64,000 nucleotides of DNA from the NCBI GenBank assembly GCA_963682175.1, contig OY821787.1:25956501-26020500 (forward strand), written 5' to 3'. A model generated the notes under the pieces. It was not told the origin of the DNA. It ran no database searches and saw only the letters and a program-made list of their open reading frames with translations. The translations under genes and the position numbers were made by a program. Positions 34,847 to 45,841 of the stretch are shown piece after piece (position 1 is the first letter of the stretch; each line of letters begins with the position of its first letter). This stretch comes from Triglochin maritima. Taxonomy: Eukaryota > Streptophyta > Magnoliopsida > Alismatales > Juncaginaceae.

Positions 34847-34864
34847 TGGCGCCGTTGCCGGGGA
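34847..34864 (+). other. Gypsy-C primer binding site (tRNA-Asp)
   Basis: TGGCGCCGTTGCCGGGGA is a perfect complement to the 3' end of plant cytosolic tRNA-Asp, 6 bases after the LTR. Confidence 0.92.
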
Positions 34865-36290
34865 GGCGACGAAGATTTTTTTTATTTTTGGTGATTTCGA
34901 TTCTATTCTGTTTATCGTGTGCGCGATCTAACTATTTGGGTTTGCGTTTCAGGAGACAACGGAGTGTGCGGCAAAATCCGAGCACAGTTGGAGCAAGAAG
35001 AGCGGCGAAATCGCCGCACCCCAAGAACAACCTGCGGCGGATCCGCCGCATGTCTGGAGCATCTGGGCTTCAAAATTTTCTGGGGTCGTCTCTATCTCTG
35101 GGTGGACGCGTAGAGCAACTGGAAATTTTCGAGAGCGGGCGGCGAACCCGTCTTAGCGTTGCGTAGGTAACTTTTCCCTTTTGCGCAATTTTTGATTTTT
35201 GGAAAGTTTCCTTTTTGTAGAACTGCACGTGTTAGGCTCAAATTCCATAATTGGGAATAATTCAACTTTGACCTAAAAATTGGAAAAATTAGAAGGACAT
35301 GGTGCATGCATCATATAGTGTCTTGTTTGCATTAGTCTTGCTAAATTCTTGCAAATTATTTTTTTGTTGAAGAGTGCTGGAGGCATGGTACGTGCGTAGT
35401 TTTTATCGATTGCATTTAAGCATATAAATTAGTTTGCATACAACCCTTGCAATTGTCCCCCAATTAAAGACCAATGTTTGACTATCTTTGCTAGATTTAA
35501 TTTAAACTATCTTAAGGGCAACTCCGTTGGAAAAGATACGGTGGGGATTTCATCACCCTTCCGTGGCCCACAAATCACAATCCTAAAGTGTCACCCAAGC
35601 CTTAAAATTAAAATCAATTAGACATTGGCCCCTAAGGATTCAGACTCAATTAAGGAGAAGATTGGTTTGACTTGCTATGACTTGAAGCCGATCGGAAATA
35701 ATTTGGTGTCTAGAAAGTATTTTTGTGTTGACGTAAGTCTCCCAAGCGTAGTGGTTGTCTAATTGGCACCGACCCTGTCGGAAGAGCCCCCACTAGCTAT
35801 ACACTGCCTGGCCAATTTGGTTTGATTAGTGAAGGAGGTGAATCAAGCGAACCAATTCGACTCACCCAGTTAGGAGTCGTCTAGATTTAAGCTACATTAG
35901 GTCTAGGATTGTTTGAACCGTGCTTGTTTAGGAAACTTCTGACCAACCCTCTCATCTATCTTTTAGAGTTAAAGTTCCCTTCTCATCTGGGTCTTCTTTC
36001 TCTTCTCACCTCAATTCTCTAGATTAGGATTCCTCTCTCATCATTCCCCCTTCTATTGTTTGTTTCCATTTTTGAAAGAAAAAATCAATTGATTCTTGAA
36101 TTTGAATTTGGAATTTAAATTTCGAGTTTGAATTCAAAAATTAATTCAAACCGGTACACTCAGATTTGGGTTCGGGACTTGAGCAATCGACTCTCACGAG
36201 TTCATCTAGATTCCAGTCTAGAGCTTAGCCCCAATCGGTGAGAATGTAGTGGACCCGCCAAGGACTCTGAGGGATCGGTGCTACCCAACG
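34865..36290 (+). other. Gypsy-C 5' untranslated leader
   Basis: A 1.4-kb leader without a credible gene. The frame at 34840-35166 overlaps the primer site and repeats short GC-rich words, so it is unlikely to be translated. Confidence 0.7.
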
Positions 36291-38543
36291 ATGGCTGCTC
36301 ATCCATCGTGCATCGTTATGCCCATCATACCGGGTCGCGACTTCGAACTAAAGGCATAATACATGAGTATGTTGCCCAAGTTCACCTCTAAGGAAGACCC
36401 ATATCTCTACCTTAGAGAATTTGAGGAAATCTGCTCCCTTATGCAATACCAGCATATCTCTGAGGAGGCAGTGCGTCTTAAATTCATGCCTCTAGCACTG
36501 AAGGACGATGCTAAGAAATGACTATATAGTCTAGCCGAAAGATCTATTAGGAGTTGGGCCGAGTTTGTTCAAGTGTTCTTAAAGAAATATTTTCCCAACC
36601 ATAAGACTATTACGATTAGGAATGAAATTGTGGCATTCGTTCAATCTGAGAGCGAGTCGTTCTATTCCTATTTGGAAAGATTTAAGAACCTGTTGACCCA
36701 ATGCCCTCATCATGGAATTCCAAGATGGCAATTGTGCCAAATTATTTATGAGGGATTGACACCTACATCTAGGGTTATGTTAGAATCTGTAAGCCAAGGA
36801 AACTTTATGTCCAAAAATGAGAATGATGCTTGGACTTTTCTTGAGGATTTACCCAAAAATAGTATGCAATGGGACAATGCTAGAGCACCGATTAACCCGA
36901 GTAGTGGATCTAGAATAGCAAGTCAACCCAAATCAGGTGTCTTAGCTGTAGATGCTACTGTAGCTGCTGAAGCAAAACTAGCTACCCTTATGCGTAGAAT
37001 GGAAAGTCTAGAGCTAAAAACCTGACCCCTAGTGAATCAAGCCTCTTCTATCCCTTGCTCTAGATGTGGTCAAACTGGTCATATAATGGAGGATTGTGCA
37101 CATATTTCTGCGGACTTGGAACATGTTAATGCCGCATTTAACCATTCTAGAAATGACCCATACGCATCAACCTATAACCCGGGTTGGCGTAATCATCTCA
37201 ATCTTTCATGGCACCAACAAGGTCAACCTCCTAGACAACAACCAATCCCGTATAACCAAAATAATACATCATCTGGGTTTAGTAACAATGGAGATTATGA
37301 TGTTAGATTGACAAGCTTGGAAAATTTGGTTAAGACTTTTATGCAAACAACCACCCAATCCTTCCAAAAGCTAGAAACACAAGTCAGCCAACTAGCAAAA
37401 ATTGTAGGTGAAAGAGAAAAGGGTCAGTTTCCAAGTCAACCTAAGGTGAATCCAAGACCTAATAATCAATATCAGCCCTATCAACCACCTCTAGGAAGTA
37501 ACAACCCTAGACCGGTTCAAATGGTTCATGAGGAGGAACCGTTCCAACAAATAAATGCAGTTGTATCATTACGGTCTGGAAAACAAGTTGATAACAATGT
37601 GGTAAATCCTAGGGCTCCTAATCAATCTAGCCGTCAAGCACCCACATGTGACCTGACCATTGAACCTGAAGTCCAATTTGAAAAGCCCAACCCACCTAGT
37701 CAACCTGACCCCATAGCTCAACCTGAGCGAGTCTATGTTCCTAAAGCCTCATTCCCCAATAGACTCAATAAGAGCTCAAGTGCACAAATAGAGAAAATCT
37801 TGGAAGTATTTAAGCAAGTTAAGGTGAATATTCCACTCCTAGATATGATTCAACAAATACATGCTTATGCTAAATTCTTAAAGGATCTGTGCACTAAGAA
37901 GAGAAAAACGAACGTACCAAAGAAGGCATTCTTGACTGCAAAGATAAGCTTTATTCTGTCAAACTCATCTCCTATAAAGTATAAGGACCCTGGGTGTCCC
38001 ACAATTTCATGTGCGATAGGAGATACTTTTATCAACAAAGCCCTTCTAGACCTTGGTGCTAGTGTTAACTTACTCCCGTTCTTTGTCTATGAGCAACTAA
38101 ACCTTGGTCCACTAAAACCCTCTAAGACAACCCTTCAATTTGCTGATTGCTCTGTTAAGAAACCAAGAGGTATAGTAGAGGATGTTGTGATTAAGGTTGG
38201 TGACTTCATTTACCCAGTGGATTTTGTCGTTCTAGACACTGAACCTGTTGTCAATCCCAAGAGACAAATCCCTGTAATACTAGGCAGACCCTTTTTAGCC
38301 CCTTCTGAAGCTTTGATAAATTGTCGAAATGGGCTCATGCAACTATCTTTTGGAAACTTAAAAGCTGAATTTAATATCTTTCATGTTGATAGTGAACCAG
38401 AAATAGTATGCAATCAAAGTGATGTTGTAATGACATCGCGTATCTATAAGATTTCTGAATCAAATAAATCATCACAAAATCAAAAAGAAAGTGAGAAAAA
38501 AGGAGTAATTCATCTACCCAACCACCATCACTCGAGCAAATAA
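36291..38543 (+). pseudogene. Gypsy-C gag-protease polyprotein with three in-frame stops
   Basis: One frame of 750 codons starts MAAHPSCIVMP at 36291; the ATG fits the conserved MAA- start of related elements. The gag domain (FTSKEDPYLYLREFEEIC, LALKDDAKK, FLKKYFPNHKTITIRNEIV, CPHHGIPRWQLC) occupies roughly codons 25-165. A zinc knuckle, CSRCGQTGHIMEDC, is at codons 256-269, then a Q/P-rich linker, then a retropepsin core (LLDLGASVNLLP near codon 584; VDFVVLDTEPVV; VILGRPFLAPSEALI). The stops are TAA at 36357, TGA at 36519 (where KKWLY is expected) and TGA at 37023. There is no frameshift in 2.25 kb. The protein ends shortly after the protease, so the pol part is absent rather than decayed. 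Confidence 0.92.
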
Positions 38544-39746
38544 GAGAACCAACACATGTGAGGGGTGTGGAATCTTTACACCAGAACTCTCAGGGCAACA
38601 TGGGGAATAATTCAACTGGATACATGCACCAAATGGTGACATTCAATCCAGTTCTGACTATGGTTGACTCTGAGCAAATTCAATCCCTCTACCGCAAGTT
38701 GACTCAGGTAATAAGTGCATTTGCTTTATCTTTGCATACATTGAGGACAATGCATGATTTAGGTGTGGGGGGTGCTTATCTATCTATCTATCTATATATT
38801 CTTCAAAAAAAAATCAATGCTCCATGACATAGCTTAAGATTGAACTGCCAAAACCCGTGTACAAATTGCATTGAGTTTTTGTTCCTTATTATATAGTTCT
38901 GCTTGTAGAAACTATGACATAAATCTAAGTTCCAAAGAAATAACCCATTACCCTTTAAGACATGTATGCACTTAAATTGGATGAATAAAATCTTTGAAGT
39001 GGTTGATAAAAAGTAGAGGTTGAGGAAAATATACCGGGAAGTGTGGACTTCTAATAGCAATTAAGCCTTGAGGAAAATAAAAGTAAAAAATAAAAATAAA
39101 AAATAAAGGAATAAAGTGAGGAAAGCACATTTTGCAAAATGATTACAAAAACACAAGCCTTCGAGTCACTGGTCCATAGGGGTATCTTAAAACCTAGTAA
39201 CTTGAGTCTGCCAGTTCGGGATTATCGACCAAACTCGCTACACGAATGCAAAAATGGTAAAAGTGTCAAAAAAGCAAATGTGTTGAATCACGGGAAAAAA
39301 ATACTTTGAGATACTCAAGGCCCAAAGTTAAAAGAATGATCCATGCCAAGGTTGATCTGAATGATACTTCACCACCAGAGGAGGCGTGCAAAATAATTTA
39401 AGTGATAACATGTGTAGAAGGGTTAGTGGTGTGAATATTGGAGGAATGAAGACCAAGTCAGAATTTTTATGAGTTAGATTTATATAAGGAGCATGCAAGA
39501 ATTCTATGTGAGATGTATAATGTTGAGGTGGAGATATTGAGAGTTATTAATGAAATGTTGAATTAAGACTTTGTGGGTGTGTCAACTGAAAACCCCCACG
39601 AGACAAAACTCGTCCTCTAAGGAAACCTAGGGGTTTAAAGGCTTGTTGCACATGCTAAGTGCAACCGTGATTCCTACGAAAGTGAGTTAGGATTTTCCTG
39701 TTTTCATTTTTCTTATATTTTCTTTTGCTAGGGACTAGCAAAATCT
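38544..39746 (+). other. Gypsy-C non-coding 3' region with internal purine tract
   Basis: Directly after the protease comes CATTGAGGACAATGCATGA and the purine tract TTAGGTGTGGGGGGTG (38759-38774). About 970 bp later a second tract lies at the 3' LTR. Between them are blocks shared with Gypsy-B and -D (GGAATCACGGTTGCACTTAG complement, ACTCACTTTCGTAGGAAT complement). No frame is credible. Confidence 0.75.
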
Positions 39747-39761
39747 AGGTGTGGGGGTATT
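39747..39761 (+). other. Gypsy-C polypurine tract
   Basis: AGGTGTGGGGGTATT ends directly at the 3' LTR start TGATGCATT. Confidence 0.85.
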
Positions 39762-40959
39762 TGATGCATTGCATACATTGCATCATATGTCTTTCATTTA
39801 GATTAATTTTATATCAATAAATGCTACTAAGGTATGTGTTAATCTTATTTACAGAATACAGGGACCTGAATGCCAATTACCCATATCGCGAGCATAAACG
39901 CCTGCAAGAGACTCATTTCTGTCATAAAGACAAAGTTCAGGATTATCGGGGTTCAAATTGAAGTCCATCCAAGCATAAAAGCATTCAAAGACCTAATTAC
40001 AAAAGGCCAGGGACTTAAGCACAAAAGTAGTCAGGGACTTAATTGCAAAAAGCTGAGGACCCGATTGCAAATTACGAGTACCAAAATATTATTTTGGAGA
40101 AGTTCTAAAGAAAAATCAATTTGGATCTCTAAATATATGAAGAAATTAATTCGGAGATCAAAAGAAAGGAAAGAAATCAATCTGGACACGCAAAGGACAG
40201 CTAAAACATACCATAAACACACAGGAAAAAACCGGATCGAATCTGAGCCACTCAGGCGGCGAATCCGCCGCATCTGACGGTCAATGTGTGGCGGAAATGC
40301 CGCATGGTCATCGATCTGTGCCCCCAAATTTCTTCCAGTCGTGTCATAACACGTGTCCTTGCCTTATTCATACTTGGGTCCCTTGTATCAGCTATAAATA
40401 GCCCCGAAATTTTGTTGTAAGGAGAACTTGTTTTTATTCCATTCTTTAGAAATAAAATTCTGTTCTTTTATTTCGTGTTTTTAGTTTTCTTTTGTAGTTT
40501 CTCTAGGACCCATTCTCCTTCCCTCCATCCATGAGTTTCTAACTCTCTCCAAATGGTGGGGGTGATGGATTTAGGGTGATGAGAAAAAGAATTATGTTAT
40601 TATTTTAATTTCGTGTTAGTATATTTTGATTACTTGAGTTTATGTTGAGTCATTTATCATGTAATGCATTATAACTAATGTGATTTATTATAAGTTTCAG
40701 ATTTCTCTAAACAAAACCCGATATCTAAACTCCCACCCGCTGGACTCTCATCCATATTTGTTTTCTTTTCTTTTTTTGTTGTTGTTCTTACTTTAGAAAA
40801 TTAAAAACCAAAAATCTCAAACCAAACTTATTTCTCTCTCTTTCTTCCTTAATTAAAAATCACAAAAATAACAAAATTCTCCCCCTCCTTGTGTTCGACC
40901 CGTACTTGCCGCGTCTTCATCGACGTCGTGTACTTGCGGTATAAATAAAATTCTTATCA
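39762..40959 (+). repeat. Gypsy-C 3' LTR
   Basis: Begins TGATGCATTGC, ends CTTATCA; TATA box at 40392-40401; U5 box at 40897-40941. Followed by the target duplication CATAT. Confidence 0.93.
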
Positions 40960-41103
40960 CATATCTACACAATTATTTGAAGTTTATTACAACATGTTTT
41001 CTAAAAAATTACAATAGTCAAACCAATACCACACAAATTAAAGAAATTCTACTAATTACAAGTCAGTTAGAACATGATTTCATACAAACAAAACAAAGGA
41101 AAT

Positions 41104-42330
41104 CTAAATAAAAATAACGTTTGCTACACACTTATTAGGAAACCACTCTTTGTACTCCATTTCCATCCAAGGAAGTCTGCCTGCTTTGTCCGGTATGTTC
41201 GCGGAGACCATCTTGTTCATTTTTTTCTTGAAAAGATTCATGGTGTGCAAGAAAACACCGCTTGTAGATGGCATCCATGTGTCTATCAACAACGTTGTGC
41301 AATGCTCAAAATTAGGCCCATCTTCTTGACGTCTACCATTAAGCAGACGTGACCTATACTCCGCGTCCACTTCTGCTTGGTATCGGTGTTCTGCCAATTG
41401 CCATATGCTACTAGCGGTGGATCTAAGCTCGTCATTGTTTGAGTCTTTGCGGATTGACCTTCGACTTCTTCGCTTCTTTGAAATAGGAGCATCCTTGTCC
41501 TCCACCAGGCATGGCTGAGATTTTTCTGTAGCCATTTGTTGAGGACCAACAACATCATCAAACTACGGTCCGCAGTCATTGGAGTAGCTATCCCCTAGAA
41601 AGGAAGATGACAATACTTTGTTGTTAGCAACGCAATTAAACCTTCTTGTGGGTGTGACTTTGTCGAACAACTCATCGCACAAATCAGGGAATTGTAGGCC
41701 TTTAGACCTCAACCCTTCGCATTGAGGATGAGTCTGAAAAAACAAATAATCAAATTAGATGAAAATATAACATAGATGTTTGTGCTATTTCAAATTAAAT
41801 TTAATACCTTGAGGAAAATTGTCCAACGATCAACATCTAAGGTGTACGTGCCTTGTTCATCATCCCAACCGGTGTCGATCATCAAGCGTAAAGTTCTCCA
41901 ACCTTACCATTATGATCTTGTTTTGTTCCAATGATTCTTAAATTGTTCTTTCGTGTTTGACAAGCCCGTTTGTTTGGCGAATTCTGCAATTAAATTTTCA
42001 TAGCATGTCTTATCTAACGATCCACTCGGTCGGTTACCCAACTGAACCTGTTTTGCACAAATCCTAAGGAAGGTCTCGTGGTGAAGTTTGTTGGTCCACA
42101 TAGCATGTGTTATTCCATTACCACATTTTCATGTCTTTATTTTTGAAGAAAGGTCGGTCTCCACCACCAACGGGGTAACTATGCCGGTGCAAGGGGTAGT
42201 GGTTATTTGTGGAGGGTTTAGGCCAAAGCTTGTGGACGGTGATGGATGGGTAGGATTGTAACCCATTGGAGCAAAACTAAATTGTTCGGTTTGAAATGGA
42301 AATGGACGACTAAATTGAGATTGCATTTGG
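41104..42330 (-). pseudogene. PIF/Harbinger ORF1 (Myb/SANT-like protein)
   Basis: The minus strand encodes pieces of the Myb/SANT-like partner of PIF transposase. A proline-rich N-terminus (RPFPFQTEQFSFAPMGYNP, 42129-42326) is followed by the helix-turn-helix region (MWTNKLHHETFLRICAKQVQ, ENLIAEFAKQTGL, QFKNHWNKTR, 41910-42101), and then a basic C-terminal part (41104-41535) with KKRRSRRSIRK, a nuclear-localisation-like stretch. The pieces are separated by probable introns and small lesions. In PIF elements this protein helps the transposase enter the nucleus and bind the ends. Confidence 0.78.
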
Positions 42331-42474
42331 GCGGAAAGTGGGGGTCATACCAGTCTGAATTGGTAGTGGTTGAGGAAGTTGTTTTGGCTAATAATAGGCA
42401 CTATGGTTTGTGGATTATTTTAGCATAGTGTGTTGTGGAACATGGGGTCGTCTAAATCGAAAGACTTGTCTGCT

Positions 42475-43436
42475 AAGGCCTTGTGTTTCTATAAGGAGCC
42501 AAGAAACCTTCTCGGTTCGGGTATCCAACATCCACGAGGTAGTACTTCTCTAGAACAAGTACCATATGTTTTGGTTAATGGGGTATACAATTTTTATAAT
42601 AAAATGAGATTTGAAATAATTATTAGGATTGGGACTAACCCGGGAAACTAGGGAAGTTATTTGCTCTGTATGCTAAGGCATGGTTGAGGACTTTGCAATC
42701 ATGAGCACGCCCCTCCCATCCCGCGGAAACAAAAGTGAACCTCATATTGAAGTCACAAACTGCTAGAACATTTTGAGTGCACCTTTTTGGGTCCCTACCA
42801 GATCGATAAGGAATTTGCATGTCGATGGGAACAAATGCATCAACATGTTTCCCGTCGAGAGCCCCAATACATTCTTTAAAGTACGGAAAATATTTCCCAC
42901 CACAACCATCTACTATGTGTTGGGGAGTTGTGGCTAGACTTGTATATGGTTTGATCCTATTATGTGCCCACTCAAACACAACATCAGTTACCTCATCAAA
43001 ATACCGACTTTGAGGCAACAATCTACAAACATCAAAATAACAACATTAGTTACCTATTACTGTCACCGTGACCTAAAGTTCTTAAGAAAATGTACATTTG
43101 CTCCTCTACCTTTATGTTGTTATCTGAATCCTTTAGCTTACCCCAACATCTAAACAATTCACATAGATTTTTGTCACTTTGAGGCAACAATCTACAAGCA
43201 TCATAACAAATCCTATAATGTCTGGACATCAACTTAGCTGTAATATGAGCGACGTTGAATGGGGCAGTGTGTACTAAATTCCGAGGAACTTTCTGTAATC
43301 CAAATTGTTCCTCACAAAGCAGTAGGAATGATGACATTACAAACAACTTATCGTCATAATCTACTGCTACCAGGGAATTAGAAGTCATTTCGTACCTTAC
43401 CAAAAAATAAAAATATGTAAGCCCAAATGTTAACAA
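42475..43436 (-). pseudogene. PIF/Harbinger transposase (DDE_Tnp_4), 3' truncated
   Basis: An N-terminal exon (43050-43436) has CELFRCWGKLKDSDNNIKVE and YIFLRTLGHGDSNR, typical of PIF transposases. The catalytic exon (42635-43021) has ECIGALDGKHVDAF (first D) and AGWEGRAHDCKVLNHAL (second D). A further segment near 42500-42570 reads YYLVDVGYPNREGFLAPYRN. The region that should hold the catalytic glutamate (ERxFG type) is absent; ORF1 sequence begins right after, so a deletion fused the two genes. Two intron-like copies of CTTTGAGGCAACAATCTACA (43006 and 43178) and a third, diverged one (43482) suggest local duplication. Confidence 0.85.
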
Positions 43437-43439
43437 CGT

Positions 43440-44369
43440 TTAATTGAAGTTGAATAGGACAAATCACATAAATTTTTGAAACTTTGAGGCATCAATCTAC
43501 ATGCGTCATTATGAATATAATATCGGTGTATCCATTGCCATATAATATCTATATACAGGTAACTACATTCACAACAAATGATTCTAGAAGTTATGCAAAA
43601 TATTCAAGATTTGGGAGAATTGACTAATATAATTACGCTAACTACAAATAAACATTTACCACGGTAACTACTCAAATGTCCACCAAATACAATACATATC
43701 CATGAAAAAAATATAAAGAACAGCAGCACCATAACTCCTAACCGAAGAAGCAACCACTCCCTAAACATTGGCAAGAAACAAAACAAACATAACAAAACCA
43801 ATTCGAGCATCCACGGCACAAACGCACAACTCCCAAACTCGAATTTGTCAATTTCTCTTCCGAACACCCCAATCCATCAAAATCCCCACTAAACCCTTCC
43901 ACATCAGTAAAATTACTACATCTCTCACCTTTCTCCGGTTTTTACCCATTGCAAACCCGTAGATAGGACCAACAAATCCACAACCTTAATCATTTGAACA
44001 AGTAATCCACAATCTTAATCCACAAGCAAATATTCTTATAGTTTGTTAAACATGCAACTACGATCTAAGAAAAATGTTTGTACAAGTTAGGCTAACTTTT
44101 CTGGATTTGGGAGTGTAAGTGGAAGTGGGTTACCTCTACCTCGGGGTGGTTAACAGAGGGAGAAATGTTGTGTTGGTTCCACGACGGCGAGAGGAGAAGT
44201 GGAGGATTTGGGGCAGGAATCTTCACTTCTCGGGTGGGTGCATGAGGTGAGAGAGAGGAGAGTCATGGGTGAGTATTAAATGGAGGGGTGAGGTAATTTC
44301 CATGAAAATTTAATGGACGAGTGGAAAGAAAAACGTAGCATATTAACTTCACCCGTTGGATTGATATTA
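43440..44369. other. Flank of the PIF element, no gene seen
   Basis: AT-rich sequence with a GC-richer purine segment at 44090-44270. No protein, repeat array or clear terminal inverted repeat is recognised. Confidence 0.4.
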
Positions 44370-44665
44370 GGTCTACCACGTCGGCTTTTAATCATGTCCA
44401 ACATGGTAGACCCATTATCACGTCGGATATTCATTCCATTCGACGTGGTATTCCAATCTATTATCACATCGAATATTCATGACACCCGACGAGGTAGACC
44501 CGAGCCATCATTTAAATTGGTTGTGTTTATATATTTCTCTGGTCTGGGTTTGAATCTAAACCAAAACAAAGCAGAATCCAAAATTATTTATCACGTCGGA
44601 TATGGAAAACACGACGTGGTAGATCCATTATCACGTCGGTTTATACATGACATCCGACGGTGTAA
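44370..44665. repeat. CACGTCGG subterminal-type repeat array (right)
   Basis: At least eight copies of ATCACGTCGGATAT / CCGACGTGGTAGACCC units in both orientations form hairpins. The array lies about 640 bp before the CACTA transposase ATG and fits a CACTA 5' subterminal region. It resembles 33355-33475 in the same orientation, including the following AATTGGTTGTG and GGGTTTGAATCT. Confidence 0.65.
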
Positions 44666-45305
44666 TGTTTATTTTTAAGTCAAACCCTTGTGTAGCCAAC
44701 CTCTCACCTCTCAGTCATAAACCCCATGACACCTCTCCGAGCACACTGCTAGTTTACTTTGCTTCTCAGGCTCTCATCCTCCGTGATTTGTCTGGTCTCC
44801 ATCCTCTTCAGGCTCACATCAACTCGAACAAGTTCCTCTTTTAGACGATTTTGGTTGTTTTCTCTAGTTTGGTTGATTTTGTGGATATTGTCTACTTATT
44901 TTTTGGATCTTGTGGCTCACCCCTCAGACCTAACCCCATAACATGTATCCGAGCACACTGCAGCCAGACTCCGATATATATCTCTCTCCATCCTCTTTAG
45001 GCGCACATCAACTTGAACAAGGTCCCTCTTTTACATGATTTTGATTTCTCGGTTTGGTTGATTTGTTGATCTTGTCTGCCTATTTTTTGGATCTTTTGGA
45101 TCTATCCACTTCTCCAATTTGTAATGGTTTCTTATCATTTTATGGATATGCTTATCTTGCCTGTATCTTGCCCGAATTTTAAGGGTTTCTTGTGATTTTG
45201 TGGATCTGCTTATCTTGCATGGGGATTTTGGATTTGGTTAATTTTGTGTTAATATACAATGGTTCATTTTATATCATGATATTTTGTGTTGTTGTGTAGA
45301 TAAAA

Positions 45306-45841
45306 ATGAATCGAAATTGGATTTTTGCAAGATTGAGTGATGAGTATGAGTACGGAGTTGACAAATTCCTAGAATTTGCACAAAAGAATGCACATTTTAG
45401 AAACAAAGGAAAGGTCTTCTGTCTGTGTAGAAAGTGTCTTAACATGTTCTTAAGAGATGTAAAAGAAATCAAGACTCATCTATTTGAGAAAGGTTTTGAT
45501 GAAGGTTATATGCGTTGGATATGGCATGGTGAGAATGATATACGTAAAGAAAGTGATAGTCCTTCAGAAAAAGATGTTAATGACGATGATCGGTTAGAAG
45601 ATATGATTCGAGATGTTGCTGAAAAGTTTGATGTTAAACCACAAGTACTTAGTAATTTGTTGTTAGACAATGAAAGACCTTTGTATCCGGGTTGCAACAA
45701 TTTCAGTAGATTGTCTGCAGTGTTACAATTGTATACCTTGAAAGTCTCGAACGGTTGGAGTGATGTCAGTTTTACTGCCTTACTTAAGTTGTTAAAAGAA
45801 TCTTCCAGAAAACAACAAACTTCCAGACCGTACATTTGAGG
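45306..45841 (+). pseudogene. CACTA (En/Spm) transposase N-terminus, broken by Gypsy-D
   Basis: The ATG at 45306 begins MNRNWIFARLSDEYEYGVDK. It has the transposase-associated domain: FLEFAQKNAHF, CLCRKCLN, KTHLFEKGFDEGYMRWIWHGE (a zinc-binding C-x2-C and histidine). An acidic linker leads into the start of Transposase_21 (NNFSRLSAVLQLYTLKVSNG). Near 45800 a one-base change shifts the frame: reading through gives LPENNKLPDRTFE, the expected continuation. At 45842 the Gypsy-D LTR begins, so the catalytic core is gone. The 600 bp before the ATG contain a duplicated 5'-UTR-like segment (TCCGAGCACACTGC at 44735 and 44949). Confidence 0.85.

Larger units (their letters stand above)
33634..40959 (+). 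mobile_element. Gypsy-C, complete non-autonomous gag-PR Gypsy element
   Basis: A 7326-bp element with two LTRs (1207 and 1198 bp), flanked on both sides by CATAT (33629-33633 and 40960-40964). It has a perfect tRNA-Asp primer site, a leader with GCGGCGAA-rich stretch, one gag-protease frame (36291-38543) and a final polypurine tract. No reverse transcriptase, RNase H or integrase is present in the 1.2 kb after the protease. The LTRs are nearly identical, with scattered differences, so it is among the younger insertions. It lies in the PIF/CACTA region. Confidence 0.93.

Noticed and set aside
34840..35166. 108-codon frame at the Gypsy-C primer site
   Set aside because: It starts within the tRNA-Asp primer site and reads leader RNA; no homologue is evident in Gypsy-B or -D leaders.
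39870..40277. 135-codon frame in the Gypsy-C 3' LTR
   Set aside because: The matching part of the 5' LTR breaks the frame, so it is not maintained.
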